64,000 nt of DNA from Pseudotabrizicola algicola (lineage in GTDB: Bacteria > Pseudomonadota > Alphaproteobacteria > Rhodobacterales > Rhodobacteraceae), in contig NZ_JAAIKE010000004.1 of the NCBI RefSeq assembly GCF_010915705.1, positions 248,001 to 312,000 on the forward strand, in the 5' to 3' direction. Positions 1 to 8,079 of this stretch are shown piece by piece; within the stretch, counting starts at the first letter, position 1; every line of letters starts with the position of its first letter. A program made the position numbers and the translations under genes. The notes below the pieces were generated by a model. That model saw only the letters and a program-made list of their open reading frames with translations. It did not search any database and had not been told where the DNA came from.

Positions 1-2813
1 CCCTTCCCCTTGCCACGATCGCCCTTGCTGCGGTCACCCTTGCCGTGATCGCCTTTTGCGTGCTGCGGCTTGCCTTCCCCTTGCGGACGCTCGCGCCGTT
101 CGCCCTGCGGACGTTCCCCGCGGGGTTTGTCGCCAGCGGGGCGATCACCTTGCGGACGCTCGCCTTGGGGGCGCTCCCCGCGTGGCCGGTCGCCCTGCGG
201 ACGGTCGCGCCGTTCGCCTTGCGGACGCGGGCCGCGTTCGGGGCGCGCGTTGCGCGGCTTGGGTGCCCAGGTGAAGGTGTAGAACGACTCCATCTCGGGC
301 GCGGCGGCCTCGGCGGCCGGCTCTTCCGGCACCGGTGCAAGGATCGACACCTCTTCGGGGATCGGGTTTTGCGGCTGGTCGGGGTCTACCGCAGGCACGG
401 CGGCCACGGGTTCGGCGGCCTTGACCTTCGGACGTTCGGCCTTTTCGCCCTTGTAGCCAAGACCGGCCATCAGATCGGCGAACTGGTCCAGCGTCATGCC
501 GGTGATCGACAGCATGTCGGGGGTCGCTTCAAACCCGGCGCGGCTGTCTTTCTGGCGCAGGATATCGGCCAGACGTTCCAGCATGTCGATGCGGATCGCA
601 CGGCTGCCTGCCGGATGATAACCGGCCAGCGTGTAATGCGACTTCGGCACCTCGGCCACGTTCGGAATGGTGACCAGACCGGGCGGCGGGCTTTCGGGAA
701 ACTCGTCAAGGCCGTTCCACAGCGACCAGAGCACCAGCCGCAGACGGGTGGGCGCGGGTTTCAGAAGAAGCGGCAGGAAGATGGTGAACTGGCCAAAGCG
801 CACGCCATGCTTGCGCAAGGCACCCCGCGATTCCTGATCGAGTTCCTTGACGTCATTGGCCACGATATCACGCGGCAGCACGCCCAGACCCTCGACCAGC
901 CGGAAGGCAAAACCGCGCGCAAGCCCGGTCAGCGTCTCGTCGCGGCTCATCGCGGCCAGCGGCTCGAACTGCGCTGCAACCTTGCGGTCGATGAAATGTT
1001 GCAGGCGGCGGCGCACCTTTTCGGCCACTTCCGGCCCAGCCTCGTCATCGACGAAGGCCTCGACCGACGGGCGCAGCGCCTCGGCCCCCTTCACCAGTTT
1101 GCCCACCGCGGTGGTGCCCCACATCAGGCCCCCCTGCTCGGTGAAATCCATCTCGGTATCGGGGGCGTTGTAGAAGCGATCCGCCCGCAGATGGAATTCC
1201 GGCTTGAGCGCCTGAACGGCGGCCTGCGCCATCACCTTTGCCTCGTCGGGCGAGGTGCTGGCATCCTGCCGGAACCGGAATCCCTCCAGACGGCCGACGA
1301 ATTCGCCTTCGACCGTCACTTCGCCTTTGTCATTCACCTCGGCCACGAGGGTCTCCTTCTGCTTCAACCGGCGAAGCAGCACACTTGTCCGCCGGTCTAC
1401 AAATCTTTGAGTCAGTCGTGCGTGCAACGCATCTGACAGACGGTCTTCTACAGCGCGCGTTTCGTCGCGCCAATGGCTTTCGTCATCCACCCAGCCTTTG
1501 CGCTGCGCAATATAGGTCCAGGTGCGAATATACGCCAACCGCTTGGAAATGGCATCAATATCGCCATCGGTGCGGTCGATGCGGGAAACGGCCTTGCCGA
1601 TCCAGTCGGAAGGCACCCTGCCCCCGCCCAGACCCCGCCCGCAGAGGAATTCGAAAATCCTCGCCAGCAGACCGGCATGATCGGCCGCCGAGGCGCCGCG
1701 AAAATCGGGGATGCGGCAGACATCCCACAAAAGCTGGACCCGCTTGGGGCCGGTCAGCCGCTCGCGCACTTCGGCCAGTTCGACCAGCGATTTGAGCGCG
1801 AGCACATCGTCAGCATCGCGCGCGCGGGTGAGCCATTCATTCGAAGTCGGCTCTTCAAGGCTGCGGATCAGGCGGTCGGCATTGCCGAAATCGAGCGCAT
1901 GGTTGCGCCACATCAGTTTGCGCACGGGGGCGAACTGGTGGTTTTCGATCGCCTCGATGATCTCTTCGTCAAAGGGCCGCGCCTCTCCGGTGACGCCGAA
2001 GGTGCCGTTTTCGGTGTGGCGGCCTGCCCGCCCCGCGATCTGCGCCAATTCCTGCGGGTAGAGGCCCCGCATCCGGCGGCCGTCGAACTTGGCGGTGGCG
2101 GAAAAGGCGATGTGCTTGATATCAAGGTTGAGGCCCATGCCGATGGCATCGGTGGCCACCAGATAATCGACATCGCCATTCTGGTAAAGCGCCACCTGCG
2201 CATTGCGGGTGCGCGGGGAAAGCGCGCCCATCACCACCGCGCAGCCGCCTTTCTGGCGGCGGATCAGTTCGGCGATGGCATAGACGTTTTCAACCGAAAA
2301 CCCCACGATCGCACTGCGCGGAGGCATGCGGCTTATCTTTTTCGAACCTGTATAGGTCAATTCGCTGAAACGCTCGCGTTTCAGGAAGGTCACGCCCGGC
2401 ACCAGCCCCGCAATCGCCGGACGCATGGTTTCGGCCCCCATGAACAGCGTTTCATGCAGGCCGCGCGCCCGCAGCAGGCGGTCGGTGAACACATGGCCGC
2501 GGTCAGGGTCGGCGCAAAGCTGGATCTCGTCGATGGCGACGAAATCGGCCCCGATCTCGAGCGGCATCGCCTCGACCGTGCAAACCCAATACTGGGTACG
2601 CTCCGGCACGATACGCTCTTCGCCCGTCACCAGAGCCACCACCGAAGGGCCGCGCAGAGCCACGATCCGGTCATAGACCTCGCGTGCAAGCAGGCGCAGA
2701 GGAAGCCCGATCACGCCGGTGCGATGCCCCAGCATCCGGTCGATGGCATAATGCGTCTTGCCGGTGTTGGTCGGCCCGAGGACCGCCGTGATCCGGCCCG
2801 TGGTCGCGCCCAT
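1..2813 (-). CDS. SUV3-like DEAD/DEAH-box helicase, 3' end cut off by the window edge
   Basis: ATP-dependent superfamily 2 helicase, probably acting on RNA. The N-terminus carries Walker A (GPTNTGKT, about residues 13-20) and a Walker B/DEAD-type box read as DEIQ, the form found in SUV3/MgpS-like helicases. The motif VI-like QIAGRAGR lies near residue 255. A long middle region follows. From about residue 845 the protein becomes a low-complexity basic tail built on RPQGER/RPQGDR repeats and later KGDRGKG. At least 937 codons are open and no stop is reached by base 1, so the protein is truncated by the window. The ATG is 20 bases after the stop of the TPR gene on the same strand, so the two may be cotranscribed. 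The tail resembles the disordered RNA-binding tails of other RNA helicases; that role is inference. Confidence 0.85.
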   Translation of the reverse strand, partial: MGATTGRITAVLGPTNTGKTHYAIDRMLGHRTGVIGLPLRLLAREVYDRIVALRGPSVVALVTGEERIVPERTQYWVCTVEAMPLEIGADFVAIDEIQLCADPDRGHVFTDRLLRARGLHETLFMGAETMRPAIAGLVPGVTFLKRERFSELTYTGSKKISRMPPRSAIVGFSVENVYAIAELIRRQKGGCAVVMGALSPRTRNAQVALYQNGDVDYLVATDAIGMGLNLDIKHIAFSATAKFDGRRMRGLYPQELAQIAGRAGRHTENGTFGVTGEARPFDEEIIEAIENHQFAPVRKLMWRNHALDFGNADRLIRSLEEPTSNEWLTRARDADDVLALKSLVELAEVRERLTGPKRVQLLWDVCRIPDFRGASAADHAGLLARIFEFLCGRGLGGGRVPSDWIGKAVSRIDRTDGDIDAISKRLAYIRTWTYIAQRKGWVDDESHWRDETRAVEDRLSDALHARLTQRFVDRRTSVLLRRLKQKETLVAEVNDKGEVTVEGEFVGRLEGFRFRQDASTSPDEAKVMAQAAVQALKPEFHLRADRFYNAPDTEMDFTEQGGLMWGTTAVGKLVKGAEALRPSVEAFVDDEAGPEVAEKVRRRLQHFIDRKVAAQFEPLAAMSRDETLTGLARGFAFRLVEGLGVLPRDIVANDVKELDQESRGALRKHGVRFGQFTIFLPLLLKPAPTRLRLVLWSLWNGLDEFPESPPPGLVTIPNVAEVPKSHYTLAGYHPAGSRAIRIDMLERLADILRQKDSRAGFEATPDMLSITGMTLDQFADLMAGLGYKGEKAERPKVKAAEPVAAVPAVDPDQPQNPIPEEVSILAPVPEEPAAEAAAPEMESFYTFTWAPKPRNARPERGPRPQGERRDRPQGDRPRGERPQGERPQGDRPAGDKPRGERPQGERRERPQGEGKPQHAKGDHGKGDRSKGDRGKGK
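3..280 (-). repeat. Degenerate repeats encoding the RPQGER-rich helicase tail
   Basis: On the minus strand this stretch encodes successive copies of Arg-Pro-Gln-Gly-(Glu/Asp)-Arg and related units, ending in Lys-Gly-Asp repeats. The DNA repeats with an underlying 12-18 base periodicity (blocks such as cgccttgcggacg recur). It lies inside the helicase reading frame and continues past the window edge. Confidence 0.75.
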
Positions 2814-2833
2814 CCTGTGCCTTTGCCCTGCCC

Positions 2834-3391
2834 TTAGAGTTCGGTGCCAGCGACCTGTGCTTCCAGACGCCGCGCCTTTTCTGATACGCCGCGCAGATGG
2901 GGATGTATAGCCAAAGCAGCGCGATAAACCTCGAGCGCCTTGCGTGGATTGTTCAGCTCTTCATAAATCGCGCCGAGACCCGCCAGCGCCCCGAAATGGC
3001 GCGGATTGAGCACAAGGGCGCGGGCGATATCCGACACCGAGGGGCCAAGCTGGCGCGCCTGATAATAGGCGGTGGCCCGCGCGTTCCAGCCTTCGGCGAA
3101 ATCGGGGGCGTGATCTGTCAGCGCGGTCAGATGCTCTATCGCTTCGGCGGTGCGGCCTGCGGCCATCGCATCGCGCCCGCGCTGCAACAGAAGATCCATC
3201 GCCGGAGAGCCGCTCTTGGACCATTCGTTCCAGATCTCGCGCTCCAGCCGGCTGGCGGCGCGCGGATCGGCCGATTTCAGCCGGTCGAACAAATCGTCCA
3301 AAGGTTCATCGGCATGCGCATTTGCTGCCAGTATAAAAACTGACAAAAGTGCCGCAACGATAGGATTGAGAAACCGCCGATGAACTTTCAT
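2834..3391 (-). CDS. Secreted tetratricopeptide-repeat protein
   Basis: 185-residue protein with a clear Sec signal (basic start, hydrophobic residues about 9-23, cleavage likely after AHA). After the signal come three TPR-like helical pairs, including AEGWNARATAYYQARQ, PRHFGALAGLGAIYEE and PRKALEVYRAALAIHP with the usual small and aromatic positions. The protein is therefore periplasmic and likely a protein-interaction module. Partner unknown. It lies 20 bases upstream of the helicase gene on the same strand and diverges from the SCP2-like gene. Confidence 0.75.
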   Translation of the reverse strand: MKVHRRFLNPIVAALLSVFILAANAHADEPLDDLFDRLKSADPRAASRLEREIWNEWSKSGSPAMDLLLQRGRDAMAAGRTAEAIEHLTALTDHAPDFAEGWNARATAYYQARQLGPSVSDIARALVLNPRHFGALAGLGAIYEELNNPRKALEVYRAALAIHPHLRGVSEKARRLEAQVAGTEL

Positions 3392-3460
3392 ATGATGATG
3401 GTAGCGTATTGACGCAGAAAAACCATATGCAAGCCGTCACAAGGCAGAGAGGAATCCTTC

Positions 3461-3748
3461 ATGAGCGATGTGGTAACCGAGGCTGTTCAGGTGTTGTCGA
3501 AAAAGCTGTCCGGCGGCTTTGACGGGGTGGCCAAGTTCGTGATCGAGGGCGAGGGCGCGATCATGCTTGACGCTGACGGCGTGCGCGCGGGCGATGATCC
3601 GGCCGATGTCACGATGACCGCCAGCGCCGAGGTGTTCAAACGCATCCTCGATGGTGACATGAACCCGACGATGGCCTTCATGCAGGGCAAGCTGGCGGTG
3701 GATGGCAGCATGGGCATGGCGATGAAACTGGGCTCGTTCCTGGGGTGA
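3461..3748 (+). CDS. SCP2 sterol-carrier-like domain protein
   Basis: 95 residues, one compact SCP2 domain. The typical C-terminal signature is present: an alternating hydrophobic core, then AEVFKRILDGDMNPTMAFMQ and the small helix KLAVDGSMGMAMKLG. In bacteria these small cytoplasmic domains are taken to bind lipid or acyl ligands. A strong ribosome-binding site (agagagga) precedes the ATG. The stop overlaps the GTG start of the next gene (GTGA), so translation of the pair is probably coupled, which points to a shared lipid substrate with the hydrolase. Confidence 0.85.
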   Translation: MSDVVTEAVQVLSKKLSGGFDGVAKFVIEGEGAIMLDADGVRAGDDPADVTMTASAEVFKRILDGDMNPTMAFMQGKLAVDGSMGMAMKLGSFLG

Positions 3749-4692
3749 CACAGCCGCTTTTTCCCGCCGCGCCGCTTTACGCGGACCTTGCGCTCGGCCC
3801 TGACGGGGGGGCGGCCTATTGGCTGACCACGGTCGACGGGGTGCGCATCCGTGCCGGAGTCTGGCCGGTGGGGGAAAAGGGCACGGTGCTGCTCTTTCCG
3901 GGGCGCACCGAATATGTGGAAAAATATGGCATGGGGGCCGCCGATCTGGCCGCGCGCGGCTATGCGACGGTGGTGGTCGACTGGCGTGGGCAGGGTCTGG
4001 CTGACAGGTTGCTGCCGGACCGGATGCTGGGGCATGTCGGGCAATTCCACGACTACCAGCTGGATGTGCAGGCGGTCCTTGACATGGCCCGGCGGCTCGG
4101 CCTGCCCGAACCCTATTACCTGATGTCCCATTCCATGGGCGGCGCGATTGCCCTGCGTGCGCTGATGCATGGCCTGCCCGTCAAGGCGGCGGTGTTCTCG
4201 GCCCCGATGTGGGGCATCGCGATGGCGGCGTGGATGCGCCCCTTTGCACAGCCGATCGCCCAGATTTCGGGTCTGCTCGGGCTGTCGCACCGTCTTGCCC
4301 CAAGCACCAGCAACAAGAATTACATTCTGGACGTCGGCTTTGGCGGCAATGTTCTGACCACCGATCCCGAGATGTGGCGTTACATGAAGCGCCAGATGAC
4401 GGAACGGCCCGAACTTGCGCTGGGGGGGCCAAGTCTGGCCTGGGTTTACACAGCCCTGATGGAATGCCGCGATCTGTCGCTGGCGCCGTCGCCGGATTAT
4501 CCGGCGCTGACCGTGCTGGGAAGCGCGGAGAAGGTGGTCGATGTGGCCCCGATCCACCTGCGCATGGCCCGCTGGCGCAACGGGCGCCTGGACATGTATC
4601 ACGGCGCCGAGCACGAGGTCCCGATGGAGGCTCTTGCCCATCGCACCCGCTTTTATGACGACGCGGCGGCGCTGTTCGACGCCCACCGCTAA
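3745..4692 (+). CDS. Alpha/beta hydrolase, lysophospholipase (PldB)-like
   Basis: 315 residues with the serine-hydrolase fold of the monoacylglycerol lipase/lysophospholipase group. The nucleophile elbow is SHSMGG at about residue 129. The oxyanion loop region is FPGRTEYVEKYG, and the catalytic His is probably in HGAEHEVPME near the C-terminus. There is no signal peptide, so it is likely cytoplasmic. The start is a GTG overlapping the stop of the SCP2-like gene. Substrate is not determined; lysophospholipid or monoacylglycerol fits the family and the SCP2 neighbour. Confidence 0.82.
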   Translation: MTQPLFPAAPLYADLALGPDGGAAYWLTTVDGVRIRAGVWPVGEKGTVLLFPGRTEYVEKYGMGAADLAARGYATVVVDWRGQGLADRLLPDRMLGHVGQFHDYQLDVQAVLDMARRLGLPEPYYLMSHSMGGAIALRALMHGLPVKAAVFSAPMWGIAMAAWMRPFAQPIAQISGLLGLSHRLAPSTSNKNYILDVGFGGNVLTTDPEMWRYMKRQMTERPELALGGPSLAWVYTALMECRDLSLAPSPDYPALTVLGSAEKVVDVAPIHLRMARWRNGRLDMYHGAEHEVPMEALAHRTRFYDDAAALFDAHR

Positions 4693-4715
4693 GGCGCGGT
4701 CCGGCGCGGCACCGG

Positions 4716-5438
4716 TCAGATCGGGATTCGACTGAAGCCTTCGCGCAGCGCGTTCGACCACGCCTCGCTCATGGCGCGGAAAGATTCATCACCCGCCTCG
4801 AAGCGTCGCAAGATGCCGATGCGCAATTCGTCGCGGTTGATGACGCACAGGTCCAGCGGCATCCCGACCGACAGGTTGGAGCGCAGGGTGGAATCCATGG
4901 ACAGAAGCACGGCCTTTTGCGCATCGGCGAGCGACGTGCTGGGCTTTACCACGCGGTCAAGGATCGGCTTGCCGTATTTGTGCTCGCCGATCTGAAGGAA
5001 GGGCGTGTCTTCGGTCGCTTCGATGAAATTGCCTTCAGGATAGATCAGGAACATGCGCATGCCGCCGCCCTTGCGCTGGCCTGCCACGATCATGGTGGCG
5101 CTGGCGCCCTGAGACATCGAGAGTTTCTGGTCAATCTCGCGGCGCACATCGGCCAGCACGTTGCCCACGATCTCGGCCACCTTGAGCATGGTCGGCGCCA
5201 GCATCACCGATGTTTCGGGGGTGGCGTCCTTGTCATCCATCGCGTCACGCAGGCGCGAGATGGTGGTTTGCGTCACCGACAGGCTGCCTGCGGTGACGAT
5301 GGTGATGATCCGCTCTCCGGGGTTTTCGAAGTGGAACATCTTGCGGTAGGTGGCAATATTGTCGAGCCCCGCATTGGTGCGCGTATCTGACAGCAACACC
5401 ATGCCTTCGTTCAACAACAGCCCGACGCAATAGGTCAT
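4716..5438 (-). CDS. Anbu proteasome-type peptidase (bacterial proteasome-homologue beta subunit)
   Basis: Ntn-hydrolase of the proteasome/HslV family. The N-terminus reads M-TYCVGLLL, so removal of Met exposes the catalytic Thr that defines these enzymes. A serine-protease-like block (VTAGSLSVTQT) and the C-terminal LDLCVINRDELRIG strand follow; about 240 residues is the Anbu length. Two adjacent ATGs occur (5441 and 5438). Only the second puts Thr at position 2, and it has better spacing (6 bases) from the ggggga ribosome-binding site, so I start there. It is the last gene of a five-gene operon with ATP-grasp, alpha-E and transglutaminase-like genes, the association described for Anbu in other bacteria. 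No ATPase ring partner is nearby. Substrate unknown. Confidence 0.88.
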   Translation of the reverse strand: MTYCVGLLLNEGMVLLSDTRTNAGLDNIATYRKMFHFENPGERIITIVTAGSLSVTQTTISRLRDAMDDKDATPETSVMLAPTMLKVAEIVGNVLADVRREIDQKLSMSQGASATMIVAGQRKGGGMRMFLIYPEGNFIEATEDTPFLQIGEHKYGKPILDRVVKPSTSLADAQKAVLLSMDSTLRSNLSVGMPLDLCVINRDELRIGILRRFEAGDESFRAMSEAWSNALREGFSRIPI

Positions 5439-5530
5439 CATTTTCCCCCGAGACTCAGACGCGAACGCTACTGCCCGCGCAGGGGGATGAAAAGGGCGTT
5501 CATGGGGCGAAGCGCCCTATTCACCAGTGT

Positions 5531-6199
5531 TTACAGGCTGGCCAGCACCGTCAAGGCGGTTCCGCTGGCCAGTTGCATGGCAAAGATCACCAAAGTAGCG
5601 GCGGCGCCCAGACGAAAGAAGCGGTGCTGCCAGAACTTCCGGCGCGGCGGCTCTGGCGCAGGCGCGGCCGGTTCGTTGATGATGGGATCGGTCTCGAAGA
5701 TCGCAGGCACCCTGCGGCGCGGCGCGCTGCCCGCTTCGGCGCGCGCGTTGGCATCATCGCCCAGAACGTGAACCGCAGGCGGTTCCGGCATGTCGATGGG
5801 CTGGGCGCGGTCCAGTTCAGCCAGAAATGCCCCAAGACGAAACACCTCGCCGCCCTCGGGCGCATCATCGGGGCGGGGCAAGGCATGGCGGCTGGCGTTT
5901 TCGGTCAGCCGGAAGATGACGGCCAGACGGGCCGCCTCGTCCTTGGCCGGATAGCGCCCCGCTGGCGCCCCCGAGTCGTAGGTGTTGAAGCCGAAGCCGG
6001 AGGCCACGAAATACTCTCGCAACGCGGGCGGCGCGCGGCGCAGCGCCTCTGCCGTGCGCGGATCGCGGAACAGGGCCACGGTGGCCGCTTCGGTTTTTGA
6101 CACGAACCCCGCTGCCGTCAGAAAGCCGTCAAGCTCCGGGTCCGACGTTCCGGCATCCGGGATCACCTCGAAGATATCGAAATCATAGGCCAAGGCCAT
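5531..6199 (-). CDS. Unrecognised protein with C-terminal membrane anchor, in the Anbu operon
   Basis: 222 residues that I do not recognise. The first 120 or so residues look folded and soluble (DFDIFEVIPDAGTSDPELD; a helical DPRTAEALRRAPPALREYF segment). A proline- and acid-rich linker covers about residues 135-190. A basic patch (PRRKFWQHRFFR) then leads into one hydrophobic segment at about residues 197-217, close to the C-terminus. This is a tail-anchored layout with the bulk in the cytoplasm. It lies between the transglutaminase-like gene (95-base gap) and anbu (92-base gap), all on the same strand, preceded by an aggggg ribosome-binding site. It may tether or regulate the Anbu machinery; that is inference. 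Confidence 0.7.
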   Translation of the reverse strand: MALAYDFDIFEVIPDAGTSDPELDGFLTAAGFVSKTEAATVALFRDPRTAEALRRAPPALREYFVASGFGFNTYDSGAPAGRYPAKDEAARLAVIFRLTENASRHALPRPDDAPEGGEVFRLGAFLAELDRAQPIDMPEPPAVHVLGDDANARAEAGSAPRRRVPAIFETDPIINEPAAPAPEPPRRKFWQHRFFRLGAAATLVIFAMQLASGTALTVLASL

Positions 6200-6294
6200 A
6201 GTTCACCCCCTACGCGCTTCTCGCACAGTGCAAGGTGCGGGCCAGATGTGGCAACAGCGGGGCAGAAATTGGGAAACTGGTGCGACTTTGCCCG

Positions 6295-7122
6295 CTATTG
6301 CTGCGTTTGGGACTGAATTTGGCCTTCTTGCACGCTGACCGAGACGACAAGGCTTTCCTCGCCCTGACCGCGCGCGATTCCCCGGATCATGGCCGCGTGC
6401 CGCGAATCGAGGCCTGAACCCAAACGGATATAGCGATCATCGGGGCAGCAGCGGTTGGCCGGATCAAACCCGACCCAGCCGAGGCCCGCGATGAAGACCT
6501 CGGCCCAGGCGTGGGCCGCATCATGCGCGGCGCCGTCAAGCCCGACGAGCAGATAGCCAGAGACATAGCGCGCGGGCAGACCGGCATGGCGGGCAATGGC
6601 GATCACGGCATGGGCCTGATCCTGACACACGCCGGTTCCCTGCGCCAAAGCCTCGGCGGCGGTGGTATGGGCGTTGGTCGTGTCGGGCGTGTAGAGGATC
6701 GCATCGGAGACGCGGGCCGAAATCTCGTGCGCGGCGGCAAGCGCGTCTTTGGCCGGGTCCAGCCCTTCGGCCAAGGCGGCAAGGGCGGCATCCGCCTCGG
6801 TCGGGTGGGTCTTGCGCAGATAGGCCTCGGCGGGGGTGAGTTCCTTGTGGCCGCGCAAGACGCCCGCCTGATCGACGGTTTCCACCTGCCCCGTCACCTG
6901 CACGGTGATTTCATTCACCGGGCCAAGCACCGTCCAGCCCTGCACCCAATCGCCCGCGCCGTCGCGAAAGCCGCCGCCCATCTGGCCATCGCTGACCGTG
7001 ACCTTCCAGCGCAGCATCTTTTGTCCGGCGCATTGGGACGGCATCAGGCGGTGGCTTTGCACCACCCCGCGCACCGGCTGGTCGTAGAAATAGCGGGTGA
7101 CATGATCGACCGTCAGCAACAT
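6295..7122 (-). CDS. Transglutaminase-like cysteine protease family protein
   Basis: 275 residues. The N-terminal beta-rich domain (about 1-90) of the bacterial transglutaminase-like group is followed by the papain-like core. The catalytic triad is visible: Cys166 in GTGVCQDQAH, His204 in DAAHAWAEVF and Asp220 in GFDPANR. Family members act as cysteine peptidases or peptide-modifying enzymes and are not proven cross-linkers. The ATG shares one base with the stop of the alpha-E gene (TGATG), so the two are translationally coupled. No signal peptide, so cytoplasmic. A reading extending upstream exists but would overlap alpha-E without a better start. Confidence 0.88.
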   Translation of the reverse strand: MLLTVDHVTRYFYDQPVRGVVQSHRLMPSQCAGQKMLRWKVTVSDGQMGGGFRDGAGDWVQGWTVLGPVNEITVQVTGQVETVDQAGVLRGHKELTPAEAYLRKTHPTEADAALAALAEGLDPAKDALAAAHEISARVSDAILYTPDTTNAHTTAAEALAQGTGVCQDQAHAVIAIARHAGLPARYVSGYLLVGLDGAAHDAAHAWAEVFIAGLGWVGFDPANRCCPDDRYIRLGSGLDSRHAAMIRGIARGQGEESLVVSVSVQEGQIQSQTQQ

Positions 7123-8072
7123 CAGCGCACATCCCCGTTCAGATAGCAGTCCCGGATGACAGAGCCCGCCCGCGCCATATCGCCGATGAAACGGCTGAGA
7201 AACTCGTGCAGACCTTCTTCGAATATGTCCTCGACGCGCAATTCGGCCAGTTCGGCCTGAATGCCGCGCGCCTTTTCCTGCGCCGCCGTCTTGCGCTGAT
7301 AGCCGCGCGCGAGGCGGTCCAGATGGCTGGTCATGCCTTCGACGCATGTAATCAGGCTGCGCGGACATTGCGGATTGAGGATCAGGAAATGCGCGATCTT
7401 GGCCGCCGTCACCTCGCCGCCATAGGCCCAGTGAAAGGCGCGGTGCGAGGACATGGCGCGCAGAAGCGTTGTCCACTGGTAGTTATCAAGGCCCGACCCG
7501 ACAAATTCCAGCCGTGGCAGCAGGACGTAGTATTTCACATCCATCAGCCGCGCGGTGTTGTCGGCGCGCTCCAGAAAATAGCCGAGGTTCAGGAAATCCC
7601 AGCCGTCATTGCGCAGCAGTGTCGCATCGATCGACCCGCGCACCAGCGCGGTGTTGCGCATGGTCCAGTCCGTCAGCATCGACAGTTCCAGCTCCGATCG
7701 CGGACGCCGCTGCAACTGGCGCAATTCCTGAAAGGCGGTGTTCAGCGCGTCCCAGACCTGCGTGGTCAGCGCCGTGCGCACGATACGCCCGTTCTCGCGC
7801 GCCGCCGTCACGCAGGACATGACCGAAGACGGGTTGTCGGCGTCGAAAAAGAACCAGCTTTCCAGATTGCGCTGCACCGCATCGCCATATTTGCGGGCAA
7901 AGCCATCGGCGGTGCCGCTGGCGTGCAAAAGCGATTCCCATTCGTTGCGATACCCCGCCGCCGAGGGCATCAGCGCGATGCGCGCCCCGACCTCGAGCAG
8001 CCGGGCCGAGGTTTCTGCCCGCTCCATATAGCGGGCCAGCCAGAAAAGGTTGTCTGCGGTTCTGCTCAGCAT
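7122..8072 (-). CDS. Alpha-E domain protein (COG2307 family)
   Basis: 316 residues, nearly all helical, beginning MLSRTADNLFWLARYMERAE, the hallmark N-terminus of the alpha-E family. It carries further conserved stretches such as RADNTARLMDVKYY and SSHRAFHWAYGG. The biochemical role is not established. The family almost always occurs with a circularly permuted ATP-grasp enzyme and a transglutaminase-like protein, as here. The start lies 7 bases after the stop of the ATP-grasp gene and the stop overlaps the transglutaminase start, so it is the tightly coupled centre of the operon. Confidence 0.9.
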   Translation of the reverse strand: MLSRTADNLFWLARYMERAETSARLLEVGARIALMPSAAGYRNEWESLLHASGTADGFARKYGDAVQRNLESWFFFDADNPSSVMSCVTAARENGRIVRTALTTQVWDALNTAFQELRQLQRRPRSELELSMLTDWTMRNTALVRGSIDATLLRNDGWDFLNLGYFLERADNTARLMDVKYYVLLPRLEFVGSGLDNYQWTTLLRAMSSHRAFHWAYGGEVTAAKIAHFLILNPQCPRSLITCVEGMTSHLDRLARGYQRKTAAQEKARGIQAELAELRVEDIFEEGLHEFLSRFIGDMARAGSVIRDCYLNGDVR

Positions 8073-8079
8073 GTCCGGT

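Noticed and set aside
45-1436. 463-codon open frame on the plus strand over the helicase gene
   Set aside because: Antisense shadow. The minus strand encodes intact helicase motifs across the same bases, and the plus frame shows no family signature.
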